From NCBI GenBank assembly GCA_009792885.1, contig WMCF01000018.1, positions 8,461,307 to 8,525,306 on the forward strand: 64,000 nt of DNA, given 5' to 3'. Position numbers and translations under genes: made by a program. The DNA comes from Eremophila alpestris peregrina. Taxonomy: Eukaryota; Chordata; Aves; Passeriformes; Alaudidae. Below, one piece after another: positions 36,701 to 51,700 of this stretch; within the stretch, counting starts at the first letter, position 1; each line of letters opens with the position of its first letter. Under the pieces are notes generated by a model. It was not told where the DNA came from. It saw only the letters and a program-made list of their open reading frames with translations, and ran no database searches.

Positions 36701-39700
36701 GTTAATATATTTCAGAGACCTTTCAGCAGTAGTATATTGGTTCAGTGACTATTCACCCTGCTTCTGCAAAGCCTGGCTCTTTATCAAAGCCACAACCCCC
36801 ACAAAAGTGGCAAAGCAACAGCCTATTACATTTGGTTAAATATTAAGATTCTCATTTAATTATGGCACACACAAGTAGCTTTATCAGCAGAAAGGGGCTT
36901 GCCACGTAGGGGAATTTAGTCAAGCCTTTCTATTTGTTCATATAATTGCATTCACAGAAAGCCAGGAAGAGTGTGAAGGAAATAAAAAAGATTGGCATAT
37001 CTCCTAAAGGACTTTCCTTTTTGCTTTAGGACCACAGGGAGCTTGAGTCTGTGGAGTACAAATGGTCACTGCTTAATTAAATGTAAGCATTCTCTAATAT
37101 TCAGTGCAACTCGCTATTATCAGATTATTGCAGAATACAGAGGCAAACTCCCTTTTACAGAGTAATGGGCTCATATTAAATAAATAAATTCAGTAACATG
37201 CAACTGTCAGTTTCCCTTTATTGAAAAGCAAAAGAATAAGGGGGAAAAAAGAAAACAAGGGAAATGGTAATCTTATGCAGAAGATCATGAATTTCATGTG
37301 TTCTGCACATGAGTAGATTGAGTTCTCTGTGTAATAGATGCAACCCATATGCATCTGTCAAAGTAAAACTAGTCCTGGTGAGTTTTGTTTTAGTTTTTAA
37401 AGCCCTTCATTTGCTGTTTTTGTTTTATATTGTCTGTAATTTTATTCACCTAAAAGTATTCTATAAAACTGTGCAGGAGGGTATAACACCACTCATGAGA
37501 GCACTATCCCATGCTGGTACAGCCAGTAAGACACCTCCATGTCTATGGTAAAATTAAGGTGTTTTCTTTAAAGTGGGGGAGAAAGAAAGTGACTTTGGAG
37601 CTGCAGGTCAGGGAGAAGAAACTCTCCTGGCTGAAGGGCCCTGTGGGCATCAGCTGGGCTACTCTGGGGTTATCCTTGGGGAGGGCACTCCCAACCTCTT
37701 GCTCTGCTGGGAAGAAGGAGGACCTGACAGTCCCTGGTGCAAAGAGCCTTTCCTGTGACACTCACTGCCTTCAGTGGGAAATGAAGCAGGTCAGCATTTC
37801 ATGGTATATCTTTAGTATGAGTGCTTGGTTTGCTCTCTTTTTTTCTTTTTTCTTTTGAGACAAGAGCAGTGAGTTGCTATAAATCCAGGTAAGTAAAACT
37901 GATACCTGATAAACTGGTTATTGACTGTGGATAAAGCAGATAGAAATGGAATAAAGGTGTTGCTTAATATTTGGGTCACATCAGTGCCTGAAGTCCCAAA
38001 CTGCAGCTGAGGCTGGGCTAAATTCTTTGTTAAAATGAAAGATGATGTTTTCCCATCAAAATGATGGGACTCTGCCAGAGTGGAACCCCGGAAACTCCAT
38101 GGCTTTTTGGGCTCTACATTGCCAGTCTGGTAATGGCTATAGAGAGTGCCAAATATTTTGAGGGAGGAAACCTGTTTTTGGAATAATTCCAGCTTTGCAC
38201 TGATGTAGATGCAAACCATTAGCATGACAAAGCATTGCTAAACAATAAGTGCTACAATCTCCATGGACAGATCAGGGAACCAGGCAGAGGCACCACTTGT
38301 GGGGCTTGCTCCTCTGCATTATCACTGATAACTCATATCAGAGTGATTTTATTAAAGCCACAGATTAGGCTAAATATTTCTTACATTTATCTTATCTTAA
38401 TCTTATTTCTTATATATGGAATGCAAAACAACATCAGTGGAAGGCTAACAAAGAGAGAGAGATTAGAACTATGCATTTTTTTGAGAGAGGATAACAAACA
38501 TCATGCCCCAGCCGGTGTGCTTTCACCCCAAACAGCAGCGGTTGTGATGGCAGTACAGCAGCTCTGCAAGTCCCTTCTCCTTGCAGAAAACTTGTATTTA
38601 GGCAGAGTCTGGGGTCCCCAGGGGTGTAAGTTTAGCAAAGATCAGCTAGATTTCACTGTCCTGTTTATCTACTTTTCTCTGAAGAGTTACAAAGCCCAAG
38701 TCCATCCTTACTCTGTGCATCTGTCGTGTTGTGAACCGTCACCATCGGGACACGGGGACCTGGAGAAGGAGAAGAAAAGAACTGGGTTAAATTTCTGTCA
38801 AAGCACACACAGACACACGTGGGCCTGGTTCTGAATTCCATGGAGCTGAAGGCTCTTGAGACAGGCTTTTCATGCAAGAGTAATCTAAAAAGCAAATCGC
38901 CCTGGTGTTAGAAAGAGTTTATGACTAAATGATGGTGTTGTAGACTCAAAGACATGTGAGGTTTCAAAGCTCTTTCCCAACAGACCACTAAAAGCATCTT
39001 TCCCTAATTTGTAAACATTATAATTAGCAAAAACACAATTAAATCGCTTGCCTTTAAAATTATTCTAATGGCACTCAAACATCACAGCACAAAGCATTTA
39101 CATTTTGTATGCTATGGATAAATATTGCTGGTTTGCATATTATTTTTTCTTAATGAATTAAACACCAGCTTGGCTCTCACACTAAAAAGGCCACATATTC
39201 TGTCTTGAAATGCAACATTTGGGTATTGAAATCAGTCAGTGTTATACAAAGAGGATTATCATTACTATGCAGTGTACATGAGTGAACCAGATAATTCACT
39301 GCCACAGGATGCTGCAGCACTCAGGATGCCATGATTTTTACCACAGGATGGTGTAGGGTGCTTTAGTCCTTAGCACAGTGATCTGGGTTCATCTTCTTGT
39401 TCAGAAAGCCATCAAGTGGCTGATTGATAGAAAAATGGGATGGTACATGAGACCAAGTTGATGCTATGGTTGTCAGCCTCCTTCTCCCTGTTTTCCAGTT
39501 GTCATCTGGTGACTGCTCTTGGAGACAGGACACTGGGGCAAGATGGGGTGACCCAGGACAGCCAGCTCCCATACCCATCTGCAGATTTTTCCTTGATCCT
39601 GGCAGTATTGCTCAGGAAGATGGAAGTAACCCTGCAGTGATGAAATGGTGAATTCTTCCCCTCATAGACAGTGGTTATCTTACTTTCCTTCCCTTTCCCC

Positions 39701-42700
39701 TTAATGTAACATGGTACAACTGCAGTGAGTGTGAGTAGCTGGGGGAATCTGTGTGCCCAGCAAAGACAGCAGGGCCAGGAGGCTCCCACACTGTGTGTGT
39801 GGGAAGATCCCAGAATCAGAACCCATCTAGGTTGGAAAACTCCTCTAAGATGATCCAGCATTAACCCAGCACTGCCAAGCCCATCACTAAACCATGTCCC
39901 TCAGTGCCACATTGACTTGGTTTTTAAATTCCTCCAGGGGTGGTGGCTCCATCACTTCCCTGGACAGCCTGTGCTGATGTTTGGGAAACCTTTTGGAGAA
40001 GAAATTTTTCCTAATATCTGATCTAAACCTCCCCTGCTGAAACTTGAGGCCATTTCCCCTTGCTGTATCACTTATTCCTTGGGAGGAGAGATCAGCCCCA
40101 CCTGGCTGCACCCTCCTTTCAGGAGGTTGTAGAGAGTGATAAGATCTCCCCGAGTTTCTTCTTCTGCAGGATAAATACCCCCAGCTCCCTCAGCTGCTCC
40201 TCACAGGATTTGTGCTCCAGACCCTTCCCCACCTCCACTGCCCTTCTCTGGACAAGTTCCAGCCCCTCGATGTCTTTCTTGCTGTGAGGGACCCAAAACT
40301 GAACACTGAATATCAAAAATCCAACATTCTTTAAGCTTCAAAAGTAAGACAGCTTTCAGACAGTGATATTCACTGAGATTTCAACCCTTTTTAAGTTGCC
40401 TTCTTAAGCCCTTCAACCTACAAGCAAATCCTGTGGGATCATTACTTGTGCAGTGGCAATTTGGGTAGGATTGGCTGAGAAAATTCCCCTGGAATGCTGT
40501 AACTGGAAGTGTGCAGACAAATAATAACAAAAGCAGGTTCCTGTGAGCCATTCATACTGGTTTGGTACATGAAATAAGTTCTTGACAGCAAGAAAAGCTT
40601 TAAGGTGCTGTAATGGTGTCAATGGTTTTCCCTGTGTTGCCAAGAACCCACATCCCACAGTGGGCAGTCAAGAGTGTTTAATCCAAACCTTATACAGAGA
40701 AAAAGCAGAATGACATTTTATTCATAATTAGGCTGACTAATATGGCAGCCTGATTTTATTTCCTTGTAATTGAGAATCTTCTCCCCTGAGAATCCAATTC
40801 TTTTGTTAGCACCATTTTTTAGAATGCAGGAAGGTGGATTGTAATGCACTAAGGAAAACAGGTTTGCTCACCAGGATTTAGCTGAATTTACCTTTCTCCT
40901 ACTGATACACATTGATATGCTGGCCATATTTGTTTATAAATCTGCCCTGCTTTTTCCCTGTGGTCCCAGAAGCCAGACTGCTGGAAAAGCAACAAACCTA
41001 ATAAACATGGGCATGATAAAATCATCACTGAAAATAAAAGGAATCCTCCCAAATGGCTTCAGCTGGAGCTAGAGCAGCCCTTTAATTAACACCGAAATGC
41101 CAACAAAAAGAAAGGGATAAAGAGACAAATACAATACATATAATCCTCTTATTTTCTAATTTATTTTTCCTTTTTTTTTTTTGTTGGCATTGAAAAATCT
41201 GTGAACTAATAAATAAAGAGAAATTCTAGTGTGTATTTTAGAAAATTACATGTATTATATATTGTGTTAGTCTCTCACTACTAACTACTGCTACTGTTAC
41301 AATGTCCTCTCCCCAAATCAATGTTTCTAAGCAAAGTCTTATACAAAGATATTCAATTTGAGGTAATATGAAATAAAAAATATAAATAAATGAATAAGTA
41401 TCCTTGAAAAAAATAGACTTTTTACTTGCCTAATTCTTATTTTTTAACAAATAAGGTAAAGTAGTAAAGACAGAAAAGTACAGAGTAGAATCATCTCTGT
41501 GAAAAGGATTACACTTAATATTAAATATTCTCAATGAGAACACTCCAGGTAAAGAATGCATTTCACTTGTGAGCGGGCTGAAAGAAGAAAAAGTCACTTT
41601 TTAAGGAATGACATAAATTGCTTATTTCAAAGCCAGTTTTTAAAGTAAAACAACCCAGTTACATGCTAGACTGTGTCTTTTAATGCACACACATCAGAAG
41701 TCTTTCAACACTCACAAGCTGAGTGCCTAATGCCTGACAGAAAGAATTCCTTGAAAGGAGAATTGTACATTCATTAACTGCCTCCCCAGCTTTATTTTTA
41801 AACCTGTGTTGGTGTGACAGTCCCATTACACATGCCATCTGCTAAATGCCATCCACTGTCATGTGCAGATCTGAGAGGGAAACCTCATTTGTTCAGTGAG
41901 CTGCTGGGAGCTGACAGGGTGAGGACATCCCCTGCTCCAGTCTCCTTCCTGCAGAGCCCACCCAAAAGGGCTTTGATGGGGACTCCTGAGCCCCTCCAGC
42001 ACGTCCTGCTGCTCCTGTTCTTTAATCTGCACTGATCATACCCCTGTGTCTCCCTGCCCTCCTCAGAAACCTTGTGAGTGCTCTGCCTCTTGCTCACACA
42101 GGTCCTGAGAGCACAGCAGCATTGAGATCCTTGAAGGATTAAACTCTCTTGAGCTCCTTGAAGGATAAAACACAAAGAGCTCCACTTTAAGAAAATAAAA
42201 CAGACACTGAGCTGCTTTGCATGGATTTGCAAAGGTCAGAGAGACCCAGCTCATACGTTATAGCCTCATGACTATTCCCAAAAGCCCTGGGCAGGCCACT
42301 TTCTGCATGGCACAGTGGAGATGATGCTGTTGGATTTCTTGCCCCAGAAATCCAGGTACAAGCAGGGCTGTGACACTCCCCAAGGCGTGGGACCTGGCTC
42401 TGATGTTCCCTGCCACCTCCACCAAAATTTTTAGTGGCCCTTTCATCCATCTCTGCACCCCTGTGTCAGGAGTGGGATGGGGTGTGCTTGAATGCCACTG
42501 CAAGCTCCACTCCCCTCTCCTGCCCCCCAGCCAACTCCAACATCCTGACAGAAAGTTTGAATGTTGTTTCTTTATTTATAACTTAAGAGAAAGGAGCAAA
42601 GCTACTGACAGAACTTCTGTGTATAGACACACTCTGTACATCACAGAGAGCTGCATGGTTAATAATGCTGCACAAAGCTAGTTACATGAATTAGATTTTC

Positions 42701-45700
42701 AATTAATACAGCTGAAAGTCTGGGTTTATCACAAGGCCTTTGACTTCAAAACCATTCCTGTAATTATCCATGCAAGAAGTAAATTGAGCTATATTGCTAT
42801 GATGACAACAGGCAAATCTATCACCCAGGAAGTGCTACCCATGGTGATCTGAATGGTCACAGAAACTCAGTGCCTCAGTAATATGATAAGAAAAAGCACT
42901 GGCCATGGTTATTCATCACTTCTTAAGCAGCTTTTACTATTATTTCCAAGAGGTTTTTGCTTAAACACGAGCAGAAAGAAGCAACTCTAGATATTTAGGT
43001 GATAAGGTATAGATACCTAAAATAAAAATGGAAAATCATTTTACAGCCTTGAAGAAAATATTTGCCAGACATTTGGTTTGCAATAGTTTTTATATTCCAG
43101 AGTGATCCTGATGTCTTCATGATCAAAACAGCACAGGGAATTAGATCAGTTAATATAACTTTAAAATGAAAGTAGTGATTATAAAAAGAATATGAAGTAA
43201 AATTGAAGAAAAGTTAATTAAAATTATAGAAGTGTTTAAAAAGAGGAATTGTCTTATTCATCTCATCTATATTCTCAAAGGCTTCAATGTTGCAGATAAT
43301 TTCAGACCAGAAGCTAAATTCACAGTGTGTAAACAATGAAAATTCAAATACTCTCTGCCAGCGCCACCAGCATATCTCTTAAGCACTGATGAATGATTTA
43401 AAAGAGCAGCTGCAAGTGATGGGAGCTGAAAGGGTCTGGCTCTGCACAAGTGAGATAATTGGCAACAGCCATCTCTGTGTACAGATTCCAGATCTCTTTA
43501 TTTGCTAATCCATGAATTATTTATCTATGCTGCATAAAGTTCATATGTTGGGGTGATATTATCAGCCTAATAAATAAAGACATGGGGAGTTCCCTGAACC
43601 ACTGCTCACAATTAAAATATTTCCCCATTTGCAGTATTTTCCAGCTGATGCTGTGGACAGATGTTCGTGCTGTTTGCTTTGGCAACCTTGTTGACACAAA
43701 CATCAAACAGATTTATGCTGCTATTCACCCTCCCCAAGGCATTTAATTTTTTTAATCAAATCTTTACTTCCTCAAATGTAGCTTGTCTTGTAAAATAATC
43801 AATCCTGGCTTGTTCTCAGGCAACCACTCTGATGGTACTGCTTGTCTCTGCCCTGTGTGATACTGGTAATAAATTTCATGCTTACTTTATGTGGAGCAGA
43901 AATAAATCTGGTTGCTCTGAGGCAGCATCAGTTAGCACTGACTGGAGGGCAAATGAACAGGAGATTTGGTCTTAATTCCCCTACACAGAACAGGCCTGAT
44001 GGGTTCTTCAAAAGGTTGCTGGGATGAGTAAGCATGGTCAGGTCCTCACCTTTGAGAGGTGTCTGCAAGCAGCAGTGTGGGAAGCTGGGCTGGCACTGAC
44101 CAGCTCATCCCATTCTCTGCCCCATGGCCACTGAAGGACACGGGGCCTTCGGGTCTGAGAAGATCCTCCCTTGCTGCTTGGTGTTATAAAGTATTGACAA
44201 ACACCCTCTAAATATCATTAAGCTTGCTGATGTAATTCTTTCTGGTGTCTTGCCTTTCTGGTAGGAGCAGCCTTCCAGCTTGAAGGTGTACTGGCTGTCA
44301 CTCCAATTTACACCTCTTTGGGGTTGCTCCAACAATCTGTTTTCTACCAAGCATGAGTATTTCCAATTTAGTCAGAGTAGTTGTGTCTCCCCAAAAGCAC
44401 TCATCCAGTCAGATAAATTAGAGTATTTCAACTCCCTTTTCTAGGACAAAGTTTCTTTTCATCTTATTCTTTGATGCAAGAGTGTTTTACATTCAGTTCC
44501 TTCTTCCTGAACAGAAATGACCAGAACTCTACCCCTGCTGTTGATGATATCCTAATTGGTTTTTATAATGAAACTGCTACTTGCCCATTTTATGGAAAAT
44601 TCCTTGCCTGATCAGTCCCAAAAGAACATTCACCTTTTCCATGAGCCCACAGCAGGTAGGCAGTTTGCAGACTTCCAATGGTCAGTGTTGTGTGCCCAGG
44701 CACCCATCTGCCCTGCTGAGGCATTTGTAACTTTTGAGCTTCAAACATACAAGATAAATTCCTGCCCTGAGTCGCCATGTGCCCAGTATTTCTCTTTGTA
44801 CTATTAATTTCTCCCAATCCAGCCCTGCAAGACATCCAGCTTCTCTAGTATTTATCTCTGCCTTCTGATGATGCTTATCAGCTTTGTGTCTTAACAAATT
44901 CCATCAAGCTTCATCCAGCTTTGGGTTCCCAGGCTGCCTGGGAACAATCTGGGTAAGGTCATTCCCCACACCAGCTCCTGACAAACCCTTCTGCTGATCT
45001 CCAATTAGCCTTTTATTCCTCTTCATCATAATCTACTTCCTGTTCGTTTTGCCGGTACTTAACCTTCACTCACAATTCTTTCACTAATCTCCCTCTTCTC
45101 CTTCTTAATTAACATCAGCCAATGAGGTGTCCCATTGAGTGGGCTGGCCATTTCCTCCCTTTCATGGGGCTTTGGCTGAGGTTTTAAAAAGCTTTAATGC
45201 AATAATGCGTGGGGATGGATCCAAGGAGGAACGTGCAAAACATACAAACTCCAGGGCATGGAGCAGGGGTACAACCACTGCAGGGGTAAGATCAGTGAAA
45301 AGGAGGTAGATTAGGAGAATTTGTTTGCAGAGTTCATGAACCTGAGAGTACCAGAGGTAGGAGGGGAAAACTCCAGTTCACATGGGTGTTTCTGACTTCC
45401 CAAATTCCCAGGGTATTTTGTTCTAGTATGCTGGTCCAACCTATGGAATCTGAACATGCTCAACTCCCTCTTTCTTCCAGGTTCTGTTCTATTTGAACAC
45501 CTCAATTTAACCTCTTTCAACTCAGTTTTAATCCAGGCTTTCTGCAAACCCTGGACAGAGAAGAATCCAAAAGTTAACATTTGACCCTGTTTTTAAAGTA
45601 TAAGTTTCTTATTGGATTAGTACATGTTGGTCCCTTCCAATCCAAACCATTCCATGATTCTATGATATTCAAGGAAAAAAAAAGATAATTCCTTTTTTCA

Positions 45701-48700
45701 GCATGAAAGAAAACACTCTCAGTGCCATTTACACCTCATTAACAAACTGAATAAAACCCCATTTCATATTTTCTGTTTATTTCATTAAAAACCTACTGTA
45801 AATTGATTTAGATCATCTTAATTTATTCTCTTCCGTAAGTAAAATTCTCTTGAAACAAAACAATGATTTCCTAGCTAATTAAGTAATAACTGGTGCTGTA
45901 TATTAATTTAACAAACACCACCACCAACCTATAAATACCACTGCTTCACATTGTCTGGGCATTGAGCTGTTTTCCTCTCATGAGTTCTCAGGTTTTAATG
46001 TACCCTTAATGTACTGACTGCGCTAATAAAGGGCTTAACAAGCACCATGCAAAGAGAAAACAAAAGGCAGCAATAAACCTTGCAGCTGGTCCAGCTGGCA
46101 AACAAGGTGAAAGAAGCAGTTTTCCTCAGAGGAAGCTTTAAATCTTGCGGGATGGTAATATCTGTACTACCCTCTGCAGAATAATGAGTTCATCCAAGGT
46201 TGCTCATACAGCTGGAAATAATGCACATGCACCCTGGTGTGGACATGCAGGAGGCTTCTGCCTGATTTGTGAAGCTTCATTATTTGAAGCATCAGAGGAA
46301 GCTCGTTGTCATGGTCATTTATCTCCTGCGAGTGGAGCTCAGATAAAATTTTGTATGGATGGAATGACCAAGTGACAAGAAGCCTGGCTGGAAGCAGATG
46401 ATAGATCACCTTCCTCTGGGCAATGCCAGGCAGCTCATATTTACAAGCAAGAATCAAAATGAAAACAGGATCAAAACATGTAAAACCAAAGAACACACAG
46501 TGCTTTGCAGAATGGGGACATTTCAAGGGGGACAGGAGATTTGCTTTAATTCCACAATATTTTTTCAGGCACTGAATATTAGATATTTTCTATTAATTTT
46601 ATTGTTAAATATTAATGCAGATTAGTTTGAGGGGTTTTTTCCACCTGTTTTTATGTCACTGAGTATTTATGGGGAGTTTACAACACATTAAAGATGTATG
46701 AGAATAGAGTGAAATAGTTTATAACATAAATGAGAGATCTGCCCAAAGGAAGAAATAATGTTCTGGAATATTCACAAAACCACCATTTTAATTAATCTCA
46801 GATTATAGAAATAACTAAAGCCATCATTTTAATTAGTCTCAAACTCTAGTGGTAACTGTGTTGTTACCAGGAGATAGAAAAGAAGTTCTCACCCAACTCC
46901 CAAACCAAGAATACCATCCTCTCTTTTCCTGCATGAACAGCTCTGGTGGTACCCTCAGCTTGTGCAAAAGGGGGTTTCCATGCCAGCCTGCTGTTGTGCA
47001 GCTGTACAGCATGGGAGGGAGTCAGAACGAGCATCCCCAGCCTGCCTTCACCCACGGGATCTGTGACCCATGAACCGCGCACAAAGGACTTGAGGAGCAA
47101 AGCCAACCTCGGCTGTTAAGGAAGAAAAGGAGTCAAGTGAATGCAAATGTGAATGATATAGTAATTATAATATAAATAGGGCCCAGAGATTAGGTCTGTG
47201 CATGCTTTCAAACAGCAGAATCTAATTTAGGCTTCGTAAGCCTCAGGAAAAGTTCCAAAAGGTCACAGTTTGCCTGGGAGCGCTAATTACAGCCTGGCGC
47301 TACGGCGGACACAAGGACCGAGCTTGTGGTAACCATCCTCGTGTGGGAAACCATTCTGGCCACAAGAGATAACACTCACCCAGTGCCCCGAGATGTGAGC
47401 AAGCCCCAGGAGTACCTCCCAGGCCGGAGCAGGCTGCTGTGTCCATTTAGCATCCCGCTGGCTGGGGAGCTGCAGGCACAGGGCTGGGGCACGCCTGGTG
47501 CATTGCAGGACATTCAGCCGGGCTTGAACATCATCTCTGTGCTTCTGGTGCATCCTGGGCTCTGTCAGACTGGTACTCTGGGTATTTTGGCCAGCATACC
47601 TGGCTTGTGTGGTTCAAGGATAGAACTTCTTGCTTACCCTGCTCTGCCTAGACTGACACCACCGTGTTCAGACCCCCAGAGCACACAGTGCCAAATATTG
47701 GCTTTCTGCCCCTTGCTGTAGACCCAGAGGCCAGCCAAGGACAGCTCAGATGGTTCTGAAAACCTGAACCCTCAAGACCTGCACATCAAGAATCAAGTAG
47801 CAAAAATATATATTGAAGTATATTATAGATATTCTCTCTAATATATATATTATATTATATATTTATATTGAAGGTATTATTGGTGGGATTAAAAAAAAAT
47901 ACATCTTCTTGAACTCATGAAAACCTTATTTTATTTCTGAATGATATAGAATACAGATACCATTCTGTATTAGTCGTTAGGTGGCCCATAAAAAACTTTC
48001 AAATGATGCTTTGGGTGGTCCTGTGCAGGGACAGGGTTGACTTTGATGATCCTTGTGGGTCCCTTCCAACTCAGGGTATTCCATGTATCTACGATGATGA
48101 AATCCTCACTGAGGTTCCCTAAGATATTGAATTTAGAATTGTTCATTCCCATCCCCACCTCAGTCACTTCATCCCATGACAGCATGACCCATTCCCTTGT
48201 AAGGTCAGAAATGTTTGTAAAATCATCCAGTAAAGCAGCAGAACAGCTTCTAGAACTTTTGATTGCAGCAGGGGAAAAAAATTCTATTTAATTTTCAGTC
48301 AGTTCAGCTCCTTTGCCCAGTTCAGAGTGAGCCTGTTTGTGGCACAGACAGCTGAATGGTGAAAAAGCCCCTGAGGTGGACAGAGAATCAAAGTCAGTGT
48401 AGGATCTGCACTGACTTTGTCTTCCAGTCCTTGTGACTGGCCATGTTGTGCTCCTCTGAGCTGTACTGAGGAAAAACACAATAAGGGGCTTAACAGGGGC
48501 TGGTTGCATTTCAGAGTAGGGTGAGGTAGGGCCCAGGGAGGCACAACCTGCTGGGACAGCAGGTAGAAACAACCTTCCCCTGAGTTTCCTCCCCCCAGTC
48601 ACCACCTGGCAGTCACTGCTTATGATGATAGCAGTAAAGAAAGCTTTTAAAGCAGGCTCTCAGCCTTGCCTGAGGTCTTCAGAGCTACTGGTGTGGCTCC

Positions 48701-51700
48701 ATGGAGCTGTAACCTCCAGCTGGTGCATATCCCAGTAATGAAATCCAGGTATCAGCATTCACATTTGTTTAAACCAAGGTGTGCCTACTGCACTTTTATA
48801 TCCATAGGCTCCTGACTTGGTTAATAAAACCCATTTTCAGTGCTAATAGTTATTTCAGCATCCAATTAAGTCTCTTTAGAGCTCAACAACTTAATTTATC
48901 ATGATATTTGCCAAAGGTCACCTGCCAAGCTCTGGCCCTCTTAGCAGGACCAGCTGCACTTAAGAAAGCATTTACTTGAATTCCAGTAGGAAGTGAACCT
49001 TTCTAAGATGCTTTGCCTTTACCATGATGGGCAGTTTTATGATATTTTTAGTTGACACTAAATCCATGTGCTTCAGAAATCTTGCCAGGCAGCAGGCTCT
49101 CTACCTAACTAAATTTAAGTGGGGATTAAATGAAAGTTTTTTCCTCCCTGGGCATTTAATATTGTGTTCAGGCCCTGGAGTGAGATATTTGTACCCACAA
49201 CCACAAGCTTTCCCTGGTTATCTGCCAGAGATGCTCCAGGTCACCATGAAGTGGTTACTTGGGGAGGTGAAATAGGACCTTCAGCTTCTTCATCTCTCAA
49301 AAGCAAGAGTTTCTCTTATTTTCATTTGGGCATTATGGACATAAAACTCTGTTAATGAAATATTACCCCAGCAGCATTTGAGAAGCAAATTGTTTCTCTG
49401 TTCAAATCCTTCTAAGAAGCTCAATAGTTCCACATCATACATGTCTGAGGACCCTCCAAGTGAAAAAAAAGCCAGAGGAAGATGTTTCCTCTTGCAGCTG
49501 CACTGGATCTCCCTGATACACTCACGGTGCTGTGAGAACACCTAGCACATAATGAAGGGCTTTAAGCCAAAATGGGTTGTTACATTTTTCATAACTGCTT
49601 TAGAGGTGCTATAACTCAACCCCCAATCCCTGGATCAAGAGATCCCTGCCTGTCCCCAGAGGCACTGAGTGATGCTGTGGGGGCAGAGGGGGCTGGGCTT
49701 GCTGGAGCCCCATCCTGCAGCACCCCGAGGGATGTTGTGGGTGCTCCAGCTGTGGCTGGAGGGAGGTAGGAGCACCCAGCACCTGGGAGGACTGGCCCTG
49801 CACTCATTAAGGCCCGTGGTGTAATTAGAGGCTCGTTATTGGATTGCTGTTGAGAGGAGGCACCACTCAGAGCTGCGGCCATGCCTTGTTAGCTCTTCAC
49901 TCCAGCACCATTTAATCACTTTACAGGCTGGTTCTGCCACAGGAGTGCTCTCCTGAATACTGATGGCTGCGTTTCTGTGCTAGCAAGGTGTCTCTGCAGT
50001 GAACAGACTGAAGATCCACCCAAGCTTTCAAAGCCATTCTGGAAGTTTATCCATCTGGGAGCCTCCACGTCCCTCATTGTCACTGCACATCTGAGCACTG
50101 CAGTCAGTAGTGGACTTTGTTTTCATAACACCTCCAGAAAGCTGGAATTACAAGACCTGCTTGAGTTCTCTAAAGGAGCTGGTGACAGCAGAAGAAACCC
50201 CAATCCATGTGTCCTAACCAGCATCTGGCAGCTGGTTAGGGCTTCTCAGTGCACTGCTGCCAAATGTATCTTTGAATTTTCCATGTTTGGATGTGGGTCA
50301 ACAAATCAAAGCAACTATTGGAAAAACCACCTGTTTGTAAGTTTATGTATCATAAGTATCCACATTCAACTCAAGATTTAGAGAATCCAACAATACTGTA
50401 CAAAAACCATGATTATTTTGTAACAGAAAGGGGAACAAAGAAAGCAATCCACCTGCTTTTTGCAGATGTATTTGCCTAAATATGGAGCTGTTTTACAGTT
50501 CATTAATAGTCAGGGAAGAGCTAAGATGTATGCTTCCATCATGGCTTGCACTCATGTTTACCTGAGCATAACAACTGCTAATTGCAATCTGTTTCCAGGA
50601 ATGTTATTGATGGGACTGTGACATGCAACATTTCTACGTGATATTTAAAGCAATGTAGAGAGGTTTAAAACACTGCTTTATAAACTTGTGCTTTGTGGAT
50701 CATTGATTTACATCTGCTTGTCTGTGGTTAGTAAAAATATCCTCATCTCCAGATTTCCCATCAGTGTCCTGGGATGGCAGGTCTGGCCCAAATGGCACAG
50801 GTTAAAAGGTCTGATTAAATGAAGGAACTGAGGAAGATGTAAAAAGAGGTTCATTATTCTCCTGCCTGAAGGCACGAACCAAGCTCTTATTGCAGGAGCT
50901 GGGCAGACACGTCCCTGATGTGTACATTATTGCAAAAATCCTGAAGAGGGTTAATTATCCACCATCCACGATGGAGACAGGCTGCAGAAGGAGTCGTATT
51001 TCTGGTCTGTTCCAGGAGTCAGGGCTGCTTTTCCTTGGAGCACTGTCTTGCAATATGAGGAAAGAAATGGGGGTCATGACACTTGACTCCAGGTGTGTCC
51101 ATAGGCAAGCCACTAATTGTCACTGTACCTCTGCTCCCCACTTGGTAAAGAGCATGAAAATGATCATCTGGAGAAAGGCTGCACAAGGATTTTCATACCT
51201 CTCCGTAATTCAAATTAAAAACTTAGTGCAGTATTTCTTTTGCCAACAATAAAACTTCTACTCCCTCTTCCTGTATCCTGATAAATACCAGTATAGGGTT
51301 TTCCTGAGATATTAAATCATATCAAGCTCTTTCTGTTGAAGGAGCCATAAATGTAAAACTTGCTGCCAAAACTATCTCTGTGACGTGCCCCCCCGATTCT
51401 GATGGAGAAACTGAAGAAAAATGTGATTTGATTCATTCACAGTAAAAGACAAATGTCATGATCTTCTGTCCTGAGGCAGAAAGGATTCAGACACTTTTAT
51501 TCACAAAGTAAGTCTTTATGAGTAGAACCCCCGCTTTTTTGATGAATGTTACATTCAAAATTTTCACAAGAGTGATATTTTAAGCAATTTTTGTGGAAAA
51601 AAATTCCCCAAAGCCACTTGCAAGAAGTGTAGATGACACAGACTGAATCCATAAGTAGATGGGCAAAACAAAGCAAAATGTTACCTTGTTAGTGAAATTC

